Shown: positions 45,589 to 55,491 of the stretch, piece after piece | How positions within the stretch are numbered: the first letter of the stretch is position 1 | How the letters are laid out: every line of letters starts with the position of its first letter | From: Sporosarcina obsidiansis | GTDB lineage: Bacteria; Bacillota; Bacilli; Bacillales_A; Planococcaceae | Length of the DNA stretch: 64,000 nucleotides | Assembly: GCF_009651005.1 (NCBI RefSeq) | Contig: NZ_WHVW01000009.1 | Location: 1 to 64,000 of the forward strand | Direction: 5' to 3' | The notes under the pieces: generated by a model | What the model saw: only the letters and a program-made list of their open reading frames with translations | What the model was told of the DNA's origin: nothing | Database searches by the model: none | Program-made: the position numbers and the translations under genes

Positions 45589-46338
45589 CTATGAGATAAA
45601 TAATCTAGAAAATAAATATTCATGTTTCATCGAAGCTAATTCGATGTGTAACGCATTGTTTGAAATATCTTGTACTGTTAAACCCCGAACACTATTTGCC
45701 ACTTCACTAATACACTCTAGTAACTCATGCAGCACTTGTACACCTGTATTTTGTCCAAATGGTACTGCGCGAACAGCATTTTGGATGAGCCCATTAATCG
45801 TAGAATACAAATGCAACATCACGGCCTGATCTCGGTCAAAATTATTTAGTGAGCAGAATATACCGAACACAATGGCATAATGTCCTTTTGCTTTACCACT
45901 TTTTATATGTGCTTGCCAATCAGATAACAACGGATACTCGTGTAATGGAAGAATCGTACGCATAAATTGCTTTCCTACATTTATACTTGCTTCACGCGAT
46001 TCCTTGGCAAGTTTTACAGCACCACAAAGTTCATCTAAAGATAAAAGAGCATTCATATCTCTTTTTTCTGTTTCTTTGTATGCTTCCTGAATGAAAATCG
46101 CATCTCCATATGCTAGATTGTGCTTCAGAAATGTTTTACAGAACTCCAATAAATGCTCTTTCGTATGAATTCTGTTTTCTTGGATAAACGTTTCCATACC
46201 ATAAGAATGTGTATAGTTGCCAATTGGAAATGCAGAGTCATGGATTTGTAATAGATGAAGAAACGTAGAGTTAATGTGAATGTCCACGGTATTTAAATGG
46301 TTGCTTGAATCGTTTTTCAGTTGTTTCATACGCAACAC
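45589..46338 (-). CDS. ureF: Urease accessory protein UreF
   Basis: An all-helical protein of up to 249 residues that acts in the UreDFG activation complex. Motifs: LLQIHDSAFPIGNYTHSYGMETFI and QAVMLHLYSTINGLIQNAVRAVPFGQNTGVQVL. The start is uncertain. An ATG at 46329 with AGGTG and a GTG at 46287 are both possible, because family members begin shortly before the LLQIHDSAFP motif. It overlaps ureE. Confidence 0.92.
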   Translation of the reverse strand: MLRMKQLKNDSSNHLNTVDIHINSTFLHLLQIHDSAFPIGNYTHSYGMETFIQENRIHTKEHLLEFCKTFLKHNLAYGDAIFIQEAYKETEKRDMNALLSLDELCGAVKLAKESREASINVGKQFMRTILPLHEYPLLSDWQAHIKSGKAKGHYAIVFGIFCSLNNFDRDQAVMLHLYSTINGLIQNAVRAVPFGQNTGVQVLHELLECISEVANSVRGLTVQDISNNALHIELASMKHEYLFSRLFIS

Positions 46339-46717
46339 CTACTTCTTCTAATAACGGTTCCAATGTATGGTCAGCTCGAACAATAATCTCATTATTTTCA
46401 ATTAAAGAAGGGGTATGACGATTACCTAACTCAAATGCAGCCTTCCCCATCTCCGTCATATCTTTTGGTTTGATCACAATAACAGATTCCATTTTTGTTC
46501 GAATAGCAATAATCTTCTCCTCATCTTCGTACAATACATCGCCGTATTGTAACGGCCCTTCTTGTTCAATACGCAGGGCGATATCAGTCTTACCAGTCGT
46601 TTCTGTCCGTAAGATCCGTTTGCTTAAATGCTCCCAATCTAATTCAACCCATTCAATGTTCTTTGTACATTTTTCTTCTTGTCCATTAATATTGTCAATT
46701 ACCTTTTCAATTAACAT
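46271..46717 (-). CDS. ureE: Urease accessory protein UreE (nickel metallochaperone)
   Basis: A 148-residue nickel carrier that hands Ni2+ to UreG. The C-terminal tail is short with only two His (RGHSH), so it is not the His-rich type. The conserved internal region FELGNRHTPSLIE contains the family His. ATG at 46717 with AAAGGAG 10 nt upstream is chosen over a GTG at 46726. Confidence 0.92.
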   Translation of the reverse strand: MLIEKVIDNINGQEEKCTKNIEWVELDWEHLSKRILRTETTGKTDIALRIEQEGPLQYGDVLYEDEEKIIAIRTKMESVIVIKPKDMTEMGKAAFELGNRHTPSLIENNEIIVRADHTLEPLLEEVGVAYETTEKRFKQPFKYRGHSH

Positions 46718-46759
46718 TCTGTCCACTCTCCTTTATCATTCCCGTACATTTGTCTTGAT

Positions 46760-48475
46760 TTAGAAAAGAAAGTAGCGTTGCGCCATCGGCAACTCACTTA
46801 GCGGCTCACATGTTGCAAGCTCTCCATCTAATTTCACTTCATACGTTTCAGGATTCACATCAATTTCAGGCAACTCATTATTTAATTTCATGTCGTTTTT
46901 CGATATATTCCGACAATTCACCACGGTACCAATCATTCTTTTTAAGCCTAATTTTTCAGGAAGTTCTTCCTCTATTGCAATTTTCGGTAAAAATGTCATC
47001 GCCACATTTTGCGGACCTTGTCCATGAAAACCGTATGTTCTTCTGCCCATCACTGGCTGCGGCGTTGGAATTGACGCATTTGGATCTCCAGTTTGTGCAA
47101 ATACAGCGATCCCTGCTTTCATGACAACTTCTGCTTTTACACCAAAAAAGGCTGGATTCCACAGTATAATATCTGCTAATTTTCCCTCTTCCAAAGAACC
47201 TACTTCATGTGCGATCCCTTGCGCAATTGCTGGATTAATCGTGTACTTGGCGACGTATCGCTTCACACGAAAATTATCATGTTCTTTACCATCATCTTGC
47301 GGTAATGACCCTCGTTGTTTTTTCATTTTGTGAGCGGTTTGCCATGTGCGCATCGCAACTTCCCCAACACGGCCCATCGCTTGTGAGTCGGATGACATAA
47401 TGCTTAAAATACCTAAATCTTGCATAATATCTTCAGCGGCAATGGTTTCAGGGCGAATCCTTGAATCTGCAAATGCAACATCTTCAGCGACATCTTGCTT
47501 TAAATGGTGGCACACCATTAACATATCTAAATGTTCATCTATCGTATTTGTGGTAAAAGGCTTTGTTGGATTTGTCGATGCCGGTAATACGTTAGGAAAA
47601 CTCGCCATTTTTAATTGGTCAGGTGCATGCCCTCCACCCGCTCCCTCTGTATGGAAGACGTGGATAACGCGCCCATCAATTGCTTCAATAGTTTCTTCTA
47701 CAAAACCTGCTTCGTTTAATGTATCGGAATGAAGTGCGACCTGAATGTCATACTCATCTGCAATTTGTAAACTTTGATCCAATGCTGACGGAGTAGCCCC
47801 CCAGTCCTCGTGAATTTTCAACCCGATTGCGCCCGCTCGTACTTGCTCGATCAGAGGCTCCGGTAATGACGCACTTCCTTTTCCAAATAGACCAATATTC
47901 AGAGGGATATCTTCAATTGCTTGGAGCATACGATGCAAATGCCATCTTCCAGGGGTTACGGTCGTTGCAGTCGAACCCGCAGCTGGACCAGTTCCACCTC
48001 CGATAAACGTGGTCGTTCCAGCGCTTAGTGCCACTTCTACTTGGTCAGGGCTAATAAAATGAATATGCGTATCAATGGCGCCAGCAGTTGCAATTAATCC
48101 TTCACCTGCATACACTTCCGTTCCTACACCAATGATCATTCCTTGGTCTACACCGTCCATCGTGTTCGGATTTCCTGCTTTTCCAATGCCCACAATTCGT
48201 CCATCTTTAATGCCAATATCCGCTTTTACAATACCTGTATAATCAATAATCACAGCATTTGTAATTACTGTATCTAACACACCTTCATCCGCTGTTTTTT
48301 GACCATTTTGCCCCATCGAAACACGTAAGGATTTTCCTCCACCAAATATCCCTTCATCCCCATACGTGGTATAATCTTTCTCAATTTCAATCCATAAATC
48401 TGTATCTGCTAAACGAACTTGGTCGCCAACTGTTGGACCGAACATTTTCCCATATTGTTCATGAGTCAATTTCAT
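46760..48475 (-). CDS. ureC: Urease alpha subunit
   Basis: Catalytic subunit that hydrolyses urea to ammonia and carbamate with two nickel ions. The 571-residue protein shows the metal-binding DTHIHF, the carbamylated Lys in [15 protein letters not shown], the nickel His segments ([23 protein letters not shown]) and the catalytic flap MVCHHL. The ATG at 48475 gives the family N-terminus [17 protein letters not shown] and has AAAGGAG 9 nt upstream. It overlaps ureB by 17 nt. Confidence 0.96.
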   Translation of the reverse strand: MKLTHEQYGKMFGPTVGDQVRLADTDLWIEIEKDYTTYGDEGIFGGGKSLRVSMGQNGQKTADEGVLDTVITNAVIIDYTGIVKADIGIKDGRIVGIGKAGNPNTMDGVDQGMIIGVGTEVYAGEGLIATAGAIDTHIHFISPDQVEVALSAGTTTFIGGGTGPAAGSTATTVTPGRWHLHRMLQAIEDIPLNIGLFGKGSASLPEPLIEQVRAGAIGLKIHEDWGATPSALDQSLQIADEYDIQVALHSDTLNEAGFVEETIEAIDGRVIHVFHTEGAGGGHAPDQLKMASFPNVLPASTNPTKPFTTNTIDEHLDMLMVCHHLKQDVAEDVAFADSRIRPETIAAEDIMQDLGILSIMSSDSQAMGRVGEVAMRTWQTAHKMKKQRGSLPQDDGKEHDNFRVKRYVAKYTINPAIAQGIAHEVGSLEEGKLADIILWNPAFFGVKAEVVMKAGIAVFAQTGDPNASIPTPQPVMGRRTYGFHGQGPQNVAMTFLPKIAIEEELPEKLGLKRMIGTVVNCRNISKNDMKLNNELPEIDVNPETYEVKLDGELATCEPLSELPMAQRYFLF

Positions 48476-48839
48476 TCGTATCTGCTCCTTTAAACTGACC
48501 TTCTTTCGCTTTTTCAATAATTTCGTCTTTTTTATGTGTAGAACCTTCAGTTAATTGATTCAAGCCAAAAACATGTTGCTTGCCACCAAACTCCACTAAT
48601 TCGACTACCTTTTCTTCCCCTGGTTCAAATCGAACAGCGGTTCCAGCTGGAATGTTTAAATGCATCCCCACTGCTTTTTCACGGTCAAATTGCAAGTGCT
48701 TATTGACTTCAATGAAATGGAAATGTGAACCTACTTGAATAGGACGATCGCCTGTATTGGCAATACGAATTGAGGTAACAGAACGTCCTACATTGATTTC
48801 AATCGTTTTATTTGCAGGTCTAATCTCTCCTGGTATCAA
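48459..48839 (-). CDS. ureB: Urease beta subunit
   Basis: A 126-residue structural subunit with IPGEIR at the start, [14 protein letters not shown] and the [17 protein letters not shown] segment. I chose the TTG at 48839 because AAAGGAGG is 9 nt upstream and the family begins with (M)IPGE. The ATG at 48872 inside ureA would place the ribosome site within the gene. Confidence 0.92.
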   Translation of the reverse strand: MIPGEIRPANKTIEINVGRSVTSIRIANTGDRPIQVGSHFHFIEVNKHLQFDREKAVGMHLNIPAGTAVRFEPGEEKVVELVEFGGKQHVFGLNQLTEGSTHKKDEIIEKAKEGQFKGADTNEIDS

Positions 48840-48855
48840 AAGTTGCGGCCTCCTT

Positions 48856-49158
48856 TTATTGAATGGGTTCATGAACGGTTACTAGTTTCGTGCCATCAGG
48901 AAACGTGCACTCTATTTGTACATCCGTAATCATGTCGGCAACGCCTTCCATGACGTCTTCTACCGTTAATAATTGCTTTCCTTCGCTCATTAGTTGCGCG
49001 ACAGTTTTTCCGTCTCGTGCACCTTCCATTATGTAATGACAGATAAACGCGACGGATTCAGGATAATTTAATTTAACTCCACGTGCTTTCCTTTTTATCG
49101 CCAATTCACCGGCAACATGCAATAATAATTTTTCTTGTTCGACTGGAGATAATTTCAT
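48856..49158 (-). CDS. ureA: Urease gamma subunit
   Basis: A 100-residue structural subunit with [19 protein letters not shown] and [30 protein letters not shown]. The ATG at 49158 follows AAGGGGG with 8 nt spacing. It is the first gene of a 12-gene minus-strand operon (ureABCEFGD followed by nikABCDE). Confidence 0.95.
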   Translation of the reverse strand: MKLSPVEQEKLLLHVAGELAIKRKARGVKLNYPESVAFICHYIMEGARDGKTVAQLMSEGKQLLTVEDVMEGVADMITDVQIECTFPDGTKLVTVHEPIQ

Positions 49159-49349
49159 AGTTATCACCCCCTTAAAAGTAATTTAGCAAAAAAAGGCTCA
49201 ACAAAAAAGCAGCTATATAGGCTGTTTTAAAAATATTCAGTTGTATTTGTGGTTCTTTTTTGAGTTGACGTACAAATTGGACGGGTGCCCAATAATAATA
49301 GCGCCCAGGAGAAAGTAGGGCTTGTGAAGGTTATAGTAATAGCTTTCTT

Positions 49350-49378
49350 ATTATAGAATATAGGTTACTGGAATACAA
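49350..49378 (-). promoter_or_regulatory. Sigma-A promoter candidate for the urease operon
   Basis: Minus strand TTGTAT (49373-49378), 17-nt spacer, perfect TATAAT (49350-49355). The leader would be about 185 nt. It contains a weak CAGC-loop-GCTG hairpin followed by six T near 49200-49222 that might attenuate transcription. No GlnR/TnrA site (TGTNAN7TNACA) was found. The rest of the 410-nt gap to yuaF holds nothing else I can assign. Confidence 0.5.
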
Positions 49379-49569
49379 GGTTTAGAACTCTGTTTTGCAG
49401 AGGAAAGTTATGCATAATCATTGCCAGTATCACCTTTTTACAGCTAGCTCCCTGAATATGTTATTGAATACCATCTATTTATGTAAATTTCTACACTTCT
49501 TTGATAATATTGAAACTTTTTATTCATTTGTCCGTATAAGTATTAACGAAAGATAATAGGAGGGCGGGG

Positions 49570-50109
49570 ATGAAAATGGAGTTATTCGGCATAGCGATTC
49601 AACAGCTCTATTTGTATATATTGATCATCGCAGGAATTGCCAGCTTGTTGTATGTATTGATTAGTGATATGGCTGAAGGTATCGGTGAACTGAGTCCATT
49701 CCTGGATCCTGCAGTCATTCTTGCGTTTGTTACATTTACTTCAGCTACTGCGTATATAGGTGAACTTCTCACCTCACTGACTAGTTGGAGCATACTGATC
49801 ATGGCGGTAGTTATTGCTATTGTACTGGACTTCTTACTCTATTTCTTTGTATTAGTTCCGCTACGATCGGCTGAAGTATCGCTAGCCTATACCGATGAAT
49901 CACTTACAGGTCTAGTTGGGCGAGTAATTGTTCCGATACCTGTAGATGGGTTTGGCGAGATTCTTATCGAGACGGTGAATGGGAATTTAGCGAAACGAGC
50001 TGTCGGATATGAAAATGAGGCCATTGAGTATGGAAAAGAAGTGCTACTGATCGAGGTGGAAAATGGAACATTTTTTGTAAAAGAGTATGAGCCATTCCGC
50101 TTCAAATAA
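49570..50109 (+). CDS. yuaF: NfeD-family membrane protein (YuaF-like)
   Basis: A 179-residue protein with three or four helices followed by a C-terminal OB-fold domain (about 105-175: LTGLVGRVIVPIPVDGFGEILIE, EVLLIEVENGTFFVKEYE). YuaF forms an operon with flotillin in Bacillus and is thought to work with it in membrane organisation. AGGAGG lies 6 nt before the ATG. floT begins 14 nt after the stop. Confidence 0.9.
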   Translation: MKMELFGIAIQQLYLYILIIAGIASLLYVLISDMAEGIGELSPFLDPAVILAFVTFTSATAYIGELLTSLTSWSILIMAVVIAIVLDFLLYFFVLVPLRSAEVSLAYTDESLTGLVGRVIVPIPVDGFGEILIETVNGNLAKRAVGYENEAIEYGKEVLLIEVENGTFFVKEYEPFRFK

Positions 50110-50123
50110 TAAAGGGGGAATTT

Positions 50124-51680
50124 ATGATGGGTCTTTGGATTACATTAGGAATAGTTGGATTTGTTTTACTAGCTGTCATTGCAGTGTATGTGATGAAATA
50201 TCGAACAGTAGGACCAGACGAAGCATTGATTGTAACAGGAAGTTATCTAGGTTCGAAAAATGTTCATACAGATGAATCAGGTAATCGGATAAAAATTATT
50301 AGAGGGGGCGGTACATTTGTATTCCCTGTTTTCCAACAAGCAGAACCTCTAAGTTTATTATCAAGCAAACTTGAAGTCACTACGCCTGAAGTATATACCG
50401 AACAAGGCGTGCCCGTTATGGCAGACGGCACGGCAATCATTAAAATCGGTGGCTCCATATCCGAAATTGCGACCGCAGCAGAGCAGTTTTTAGGGAAATC
50501 AAAAGCAGATCGTGAAAATGAAGCTAAAGAAGTGCTAGAAGGTCATCTTCGTTCCATTTTAGGTTCCATGACCGTAGAAGAAATTTATAAAAATCGTGAT
50601 AAGTTCTCTCAGGAAGTTCAGCGAGTTGCTTCTCAAGACCTTGCGAAAATGGGGCTTGTCATTGTATCTTTCACCATTAAAGATGTTCGTGATAAAAACG
50701 GTTATCTTGATTCACTAGGAAAGCCACGTATTGCACAAGTAAGACGCGATGCAGACATTGCGACCGCTGAAGCCGAGAAAGAAACCCGCATTAAAAACGC
50801 GGAAGCCTCAAAAGAAGCACAAAAAGCAGAGTTAGAACGTGCGACAGAAATTGCGGAAGCTGAAAAAGAAAACCAATTAAAAGTTGCCGAGTATCGACGT
50901 GAGCAAGATGTCGCAAAAGCACGCGCAGACCAAGCGTATGAATTGCAAACAGCTCGCTCCAAACAAGAAGTAACCGAGCAGGAAATGCAAATTCAAATTA
51001 TTGAACGTCAAAAACAAATTGAGTTAGAAGAAAAAGAAATACTGCGTCGTGAAAAGCAATACGACTCGGAAGTAAAGAAAAAAGCCGACGCGGATCGCTA
51101 TGCTATTGAGCAAAATGCAGCGGCTGAAAAATCAAGGCAGCTAGCTGAAGCAGACGCAGAAAAGTATCGGATTGAAGCACGCGCGCAAGCCGATGCTGAA
51201 AAAGTTCGTTTAGACGGTTTGGCTAAAGCCGATTCCCAACGCGCTCAAGGTGAATCAGAAGCCGATATCATTCGATTAAAAGGTCTGGCGGAAGCCGAAG
51301 CGAAACGAAAAATCGCAGAAGCCTTTGAATTTTACGGTCAAGCAGCTGTGCTCGATATGATTGTCAGAATGCTGCCTGAATACGCTAAGGAAGTCGCAAG
51401 CCCGCTCGGCAATATTGATAAAATCACTGTCGTTGATACAGGTAGCGGTGAAGGCGGCGGTGCCAATAAAGTCACTTCCTATGCGACCGATTTAATGTCC
51501 ACTTTGCAAGAAACATTAAAAGCTTCGTCTGGTATTGATGTCAAAGAAATGCTTGAAAACTATTCAGGTAAGAGCAATATCCGTCCGAGTATTGAAGAGT
51601 TAACGAATGAAGTAAGACGTTCTAAGCCAGATCCTATTGCAGCCGTAACAAAAGCGGTAGTTCAGGATACGGAAGAATAA
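50124..51680 (+). CDS. floT: Flotillin-like protein FloT (YuaG)
   Basis: A 518-residue membrane scaffold that organises fluid or raft-like membrane patches. One N-terminal helix (about 3-24), then the SPFH/PHB domain (about 35-230), then a long Ala/Glu/Lys-rich coiled-coil region with repeated EAxAEKxxx units (about 225-410), and a C-terminal domain. GGGGG precedes the ATG. It is second in the yuaF-floT operon and ends in a terminator. Confidence 0.95.
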   Translation: MMGLWITLGIVGFVLLAVIAVYVMKYRTVGPDEALIVTGSYLGSKNVHTDESGNRIKIIRGGGTFVFPVFQQAEPLSLLSSKLEVTTPEVYTEQGVPVMADGTAIIKIGGSISEIATAAEQFLGKSKADRENEAKEVLEGHLRSILGSMTVEEIYKNRDKFSQEVQRVASQDLAKMGLVIVSFTIKDVRDKNGYLDSLGKPRIAQVRRDADIATAEAEKETRIKNAEASKEAQKAELERATEIAEAEKENQLKVAEYRREQDVAKARADQAYELQTARSKQEVTEQEMQIQIIERQKQIELEEKEILRREKQYDSEVKKKADADRYAIEQNAAAEKSRQLAEADAEKYRIEARAQADAEKVRLDGLAKADSQRAQGESEADIIRLKGLAEAEAKRKIAEAFEFYGQAAVLDMIVRMLPEYAKEVASPLGNIDKITVVDTGSGEGGGANKVTSYATDLMSTLQETLKASSGIDVKEMLENYSGKSNIRPSIEELTNEVRRSKPDPIAAVTKAVVQDTEE

Positions 51681-51686
51681 ATAGAG

Positions 51687-51727
51687 AGATCCGGAGTGTA
51701 CACAGCGGCACTCCGGATCTTCTATTT
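51687..51727. terminator. Terminator of floT
   Basis: A 12-bp perfect stem (51687-51698 with 51709-51720) followed by TCTATTTC on the plus side. It may also serve the convergent acyl-CoA synthetase gene. Confidence 0.75.
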
Positions 51728-51747
51728 CTCTATTGTTGTGTTACACT

Positions 51748-53286
51748 TCAATTTCTGTCATAATTTTTCCGTATTTGAAACTTCAGTAATTTCCCTTGCA
51801 AGCTCCGCGGTAATTCTTCGACAAAATCGACATGATGCGGAATTTTATACTTTGCTAATTTCCCATTACAAAAATCAATAATCTCTTCTTTCTCGGCTTG
51901 TTCACCCTTGCGCAGCACGATAGCTGCCAATGGAACTTCTCCCCACTTCTGATCTGGAATCCCGATCACCGCTACATCTTCCACTTTAGGATGTTCGTGT
52001 AGGACACCTTCAATCTCAGCAGGATAGACATTGATCGCACCTGATAAAATCATATCTTGTTTTCGATCTACGATATAGTAATATCCCTCTTCGTCTTGAA
52101 CTCCTACATCACCTAAACTGAGCCATTCACCTGTAAATGATGTATTGTTTGCTTCTGGTCTTCGATAGTATTCATCGCATAACGTAATTCCTTTGACAAA
52201 AAACTCTCCTGCTTCACTACCTTGCACAGGTACACCATCATCATTACGTAATTCAATTTCCATCCCCAGCATTGGCACGCCAACCGACCGGTCTTTTTCT
52301 TTCTGCATTTCCGGAAATAAATTAGCAGCGCCGCCTAACTCAGTTGCCCCATAAAATTCATTCAATTCAACAGTAGGAAAATATTCAAATACCTTTTCCT
52401 TTGTACTCGTATGCAAAGGTGCCCCGACTGAAATTAATGATTTCAATGATGATACATCATATTGATGCAAGATTTCTTCAGGCAATGAAAAGATCGCTTC
52501 TAACATGGGTGGCGCTAAAAATGTAGTCGTCGTCTTCTCCTGATCAATTGCTTTCAACACATCAACGGGATGAAATTTCTCCAAAAGATGAACACTGTTT
52601 CCGACAAATAAATTAGGGAGCGAAATACTTAAAGCGGCTGCACCGTATAAAGGACCGGCTACTAGCCCTTTTCCAAGCCTGCCTATATTAAATTCAATAC
52701 TAAATAATAAAGCAACTAAATACATGCTACGATGTGAACGGACTGCTCCTTTAGGATAACCGGTCGTTCCGCCAGTATACATGATAGAAAGTGTATCTAC
52801 TTCACTAATAGGTGACGAAGGGACAGGTTCTTCTTTGGAGAAACCCGAAATCCAGTTTTCATATTCAAAAAATCCAGCTTGTTCATTTGTTCCTATTGTG
52901 ATGAACTGTTTTGCTGTTTTATATTTCTCAATGAAAGGGACTACTTCTTTAATCAATCGAGAATCTACTACCAGTACGTCAGACTCAGAGTCATCCAGAA
53001 CATGCTGAATCTCCCGAACGACAAATCTAGAGTTGACTGGTACATAAACAGCTCCAATTTTCGCGCAAGCAAATATTAATTCAAATAATTGATGGCAATT
53101 CATTAGCATGAAAGCCACTTTATCCCCTTTTTTGACTCCGATACTATGCAGCGCATGAGCCAGTTGGTTAATTCTTTCGTTAAAATCCTTATAAGTAAAT
53201 CGTTGACCGTTATATGATATAGCTTCTCTGTCTTTGTAACGTTTCGCATTTAATTTTATTGGATCACTAAATAACATGTGCTGCAT
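51748..53286 (-). CDS. Acyl-CoA synthetase (AMP-forming)
   Basis: ANL-superfamily ligase of 512 residues that activates a carboxylic acid with ATP and CoA. The P-loop motif is YTGGTTGYPKGAV, followed by NEFYGATELGG (A5), WLSLGDVG (A7), the hinge DRKQDMI and the catalytic Lys in SLQGKLLKF (A10). The substrate, fatty or aromatic acid, cannot be told. The ATG at 53286 has GAGGAGG 6 nt upstream. It follows the nitronate monooxygenase gene by 16 nt in one operon. Confidence 0.88.
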   Translation of the reverse strand: MQHMLFSDPIKLNAKRYKDREAISYNGQRFTYKDFNERINQLAHALHSIGVKKGDKVAFMLMNCHQLFELIFACAKIGAVYVPVNSRFVVREIQHVLDDSESDVLVVDSRLIKEVVPFIEKYKTAKQFITIGTNEQAGFFEYENWISGFSKEEPVPSSPISEVDTLSIMYTGGTTGYPKGAVRSHRSMYLVALLFSIEFNIGRLGKGLVAGPLYGAAALSISLPNLFVGNSVHLLEKFHPVDVLKAIDQEKTTTTFLAPPMLEAIFSLPEEILHQYDVSSLKSLISVGAPLHTSTKEKVFEYFPTVELNEFYGATELGGAANLFPEMQKEKDRSVGVPMLGMEIELRNDDGVPVQGSEAGEFFVKGITLCDEYYRRPEANNTSFTGEWLSLGDVGVQDEEGYYYIVDRKQDMILSGAINVYPAEIEGVLHEHPKVEDVAVIGIPDQKWGEVPLAAIVLRKGEQAEKEEIIDFCNGKLAKYKIPHHVDFVEELPRSLQGKLLKFQIRKNYDRN

Positions 53287-53302
53287 GCGTACCCTCCTCA
53301 AA

Positions 53303-54283
53303 TTATCTGCTGGTTGCGTTTACTCTATCACTTACTATTTTTTCTTTCGCTTGGACGTACTGTTTTTCTAATTGTGCAACATACTCTTTTGTCGACTGTA
53401 CTTTGTTAATCACGCCGATTCCTTGCCCACAGCCCCAAATATCTTTCCAAGCTTTTTGTCCGGCTTCTCCGCCGAAATTCATTTTGGTCGGATCACTCTC
53501 CGGCAAGTTATCTGGATCCAGGCCAGAAGCACGAATGGATGGAGCTAAATAATTCCCATGCACGCCCGTGAAATAATTACTGTAGACAATATCGTCGGAA
53601 GTTGCGTCTACGATCGCTTGCTTATATTCTTCGACTGCTCTCGCTTCTTCGGTTGCAATGAATGGCGACCCAATATAAGCAAAATCGGCGCCCATTGCTT
53701 CGGCTGCCAAAACACTTCCTCCGGTTGCAATAGAACCTCCAAGTGCGAGTGGACCATCGAACCATTCACGGATCTCCTGAATGAGAGCAAACGGACTTTT
53801 CGGTCCTGCATGCCCTCCAGCGCCTGCTGCGACCGCAATCAAACCATCGGCTCCTTTTTCAATCGCTTTTTTTGCGAAAAAGTTGTTAATTACGTCATGC
53901 AGTACGATACCGCCATAACTATGTGCCGCTTCATACACATCTTCCCTTGCACCAAGTGACGTGATGATGATTGGAACCTTATACTTTACACAAATCTCCA
54001 TATCTTCTTGAAGTCTTTCATTGGACCGATGAACAATTTGGTTAATCGCAAAAGGTGCGGCTGGTTTGTCAGGATTTTTCGTATTATAATCTGCCAATTC
54101 TTCTGTAATCTCTGCAAGCCACTCTTCAAATTGAGAAGACGGTCTGGCATTTAGAGATGGCATAGAACCGATAATTCCTGCTTTACACTGTTCAATCACT
54201 GTCTTCGGGTTACTAATAATAAACATGGGCGAAGCAATCACCGGAATACTCATACTTTTTTTCAAATCTACTAAATTCATCAT
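53303..54283 (-). CDS. Nitronate monooxygenase-like FMN protein
   Basis: A 326-residue TIM-barrel flavoprotein of the 2-nitropropane dioxygenase family. Key segments are IPVIASPMFIISN, IITSLGA, GLIAVAAGAGGHAGPKS (FMN phosphate and active-site His) and GGSIATGGSVLAAEAMGADFAYIGSPFIAT. Relatives oxidise alkyl nitronates, and some act in acid catabolism clusters. AAAGGAG lies 7 nt before the ATG at 54283. It is first gene of an operon with the acyl-CoA synthetase. Confidence 0.85.
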   Translation of the reverse strand: MMNLVDLKKSMSIPVIASPMFIISNPKTVIEQCKAGIIGSMPSLNARPSSQFEEWLAEITEELADYNTKNPDKPAAPFAINQIVHRSNERLQEDMEICVKYKVPIIITSLGAREDVYEAAHSYGGIVLHDVINNFFAKKAIEKGADGLIAVAAGAGGHAGPKSPFALIQEIREWFDGPLALGGSIATGGSVLAAEAMGADFAYIGSPFIATEEARAVEEYKQAIVDATSDDIVYSNYFTGVHGNYLAPSIRASGLDPDNLPESDPTKMNFGGEAGQKAWKDIWGCGQGIGVINKVQSTKEYVAQLEKQYVQAKEKIVSDRVNATSR

Positions 54284-54424
54284 GTACACTCTCCTTTTCC
54301 GTAAGCGCTTTCAATCTATTTGCCGCATATACCGCCAAGAAAACTAATGTCCTACTACCTTCTTCTTCAGCGTTAATCTGCAATCATGCTTTTCTTTACA
54401 CACAAATAGAAAACGTAAGCATAC

Positions 54425-54475
54425 TTACAATACATGTATATACATGTATTGTAACTGTTTTCTCTGACTTGTCAA
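54425..54475 (-). promoter_or_regulatory. Promoter overlapped by a 30-bp perfect palindrome
   Basis: Minus strand TTGACA (54470-54475), 16-nt spacer, TACAAT (54448-54453). The -10 lies inside a perfect 30-bp palindrome (54425-54454, half-site TTACAATACATGTAT). Its core recurs at 55378-55399 and partly at 55313-55326 across the marR gene. It is very probably the operator of the adjacent MarR protein. The rest of the 300-nt gap is AT-rich with no gene. Confidence 0.75.
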
Positions 54476-54582
54476 TCAATTTATGAATGACCCTTCACTT
54501 AATTTATCTTACCATCTAAGTCACAACGTTCAAAACAGTATCACACAACGATAAAATTCCTTATAGTGATGTTCGTCTGGTC

Positions 54583-55047
54583 TTAGTTTTCATAGTCCTC
54601 TATCACCTTATGTAAATTCTCTAATTTCCTTAATAACTCACTATATTCCTCTTTGCCAAAAATACCTTCAATGGTATTTTGAACTTGCGACCAAATAGGC
54701 TCCGCTTCGTTTAATTTCTCAAGCCCCGTATCAGTAATTGAAACAACTTTTGTTCTGGAATCGTGTTCAGCCCTCGTGATCTTTACATAAGCGGAATCCT
54801 TTAAAATATTTAAATTGCGTGTGACTGTTGTTTGATCAAGCAACATGATTTCTCCCAGCTTACTTATTGAGATATTTGGATAACAAAATATATTGCCTAG
54901 CATATAGTACTGTGTAATTTTTAAACCAGTAGGCTTCAAAAGCTTGTTGTATAATTGAGTGAGAGAGCCTGATACTGTCCGGAGGTTCGCACAGGCGCAA
55001 ACTTGTATAATATGTTCTACTTTATTCTGATCAAGGTTATTATTCAT
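54583..55047 (-). CDS. MarR-family transcriptional regulator
   Basis: A 154-residue winged-helix regulator. Residues about 50-115 form the DNA-binding part (ISISKLGEIMLLDQTTVTRNLNILKDSAYVKI, then the wing SRTKVVSITDTGLEKL). Two nearby cysteines (CACANL) near the N-terminus could be redox- or ligand-related. The ATG at 55047 has AAGGAAGGAG 9 nt upstream. The frame stays open 30 codons further up without a ribosome site. It sits between the two transcripts it probably controls. Confidence 0.88.
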   Translation of the reverse strand: MNNNLDQNKVEHIIQVCACANLRTVSGSLTQLYNKLLKPTGLKITQYYMLGNIFCYPNISISKLGEIMLLDQTTVTRNLNILKDSAYVKITRAEHDSRTKVVSITDTGLEKLNEAEPIWSQVQNTIEGIFGKEEYSELLRKLENLHKVIEDYEN

Positions 55048-55284
55048 GAAATTTTGCTCCTTCCTTATAAATTCATGTGATCTAGGCGTGATTGCGTTTG
55101 GATTTTGAATTGAGCTTTTTATAGCAACACCTTTCAAAATTCAAAACATGCCACGGTGGCTTGGTGGCTTTATATGGACTCAGTAGATGTGGAACACCAA
55201 CTGAACAATAGTCATACTCACATGGTTCCTACCACGTATGGAGGTAGAATTTTCAGTTCAAATCGTTTATATTTTCAGTTATTC

Positions 55285-55399
55285 TTGACAAATTATCTAT
55301 ACACTATACTATTGTACATGTATACAGATTTTTTTGAAAGATTGGTTTCTTATAGAATTAAACTCTTTTCATAGTTCAATATATGTATATACATGTATT
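55285..55399 (+). promoter_or_regulatory. Thioesterase promoter with two MarR-type sites
   Basis: Plus strand TTGACA (55285-55290), 16-nt spacer, TACTAT (55307-55312). A partial site TGTACATGTATACA (55313-55326) sits at the expected start of transcription. A 22-bp near-palindrome with one mismatch (55378-55399, core ATACATGTATT) lies downstream. The match to 54425-54454 suggests joint repression. marR's own promoter lies somewhere in the same 440-nt interval but is not clear. Confidence 0.65.
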
Positions 55400-55491
55400 C
55401 GAAGTAGTTTCTGAGAAACAAGTAAAACAGTTTTATGCAAAAGATAAAAATATAGTCTACCATTATTCGAAAAAGTTAAGGAGTGGAGTGT

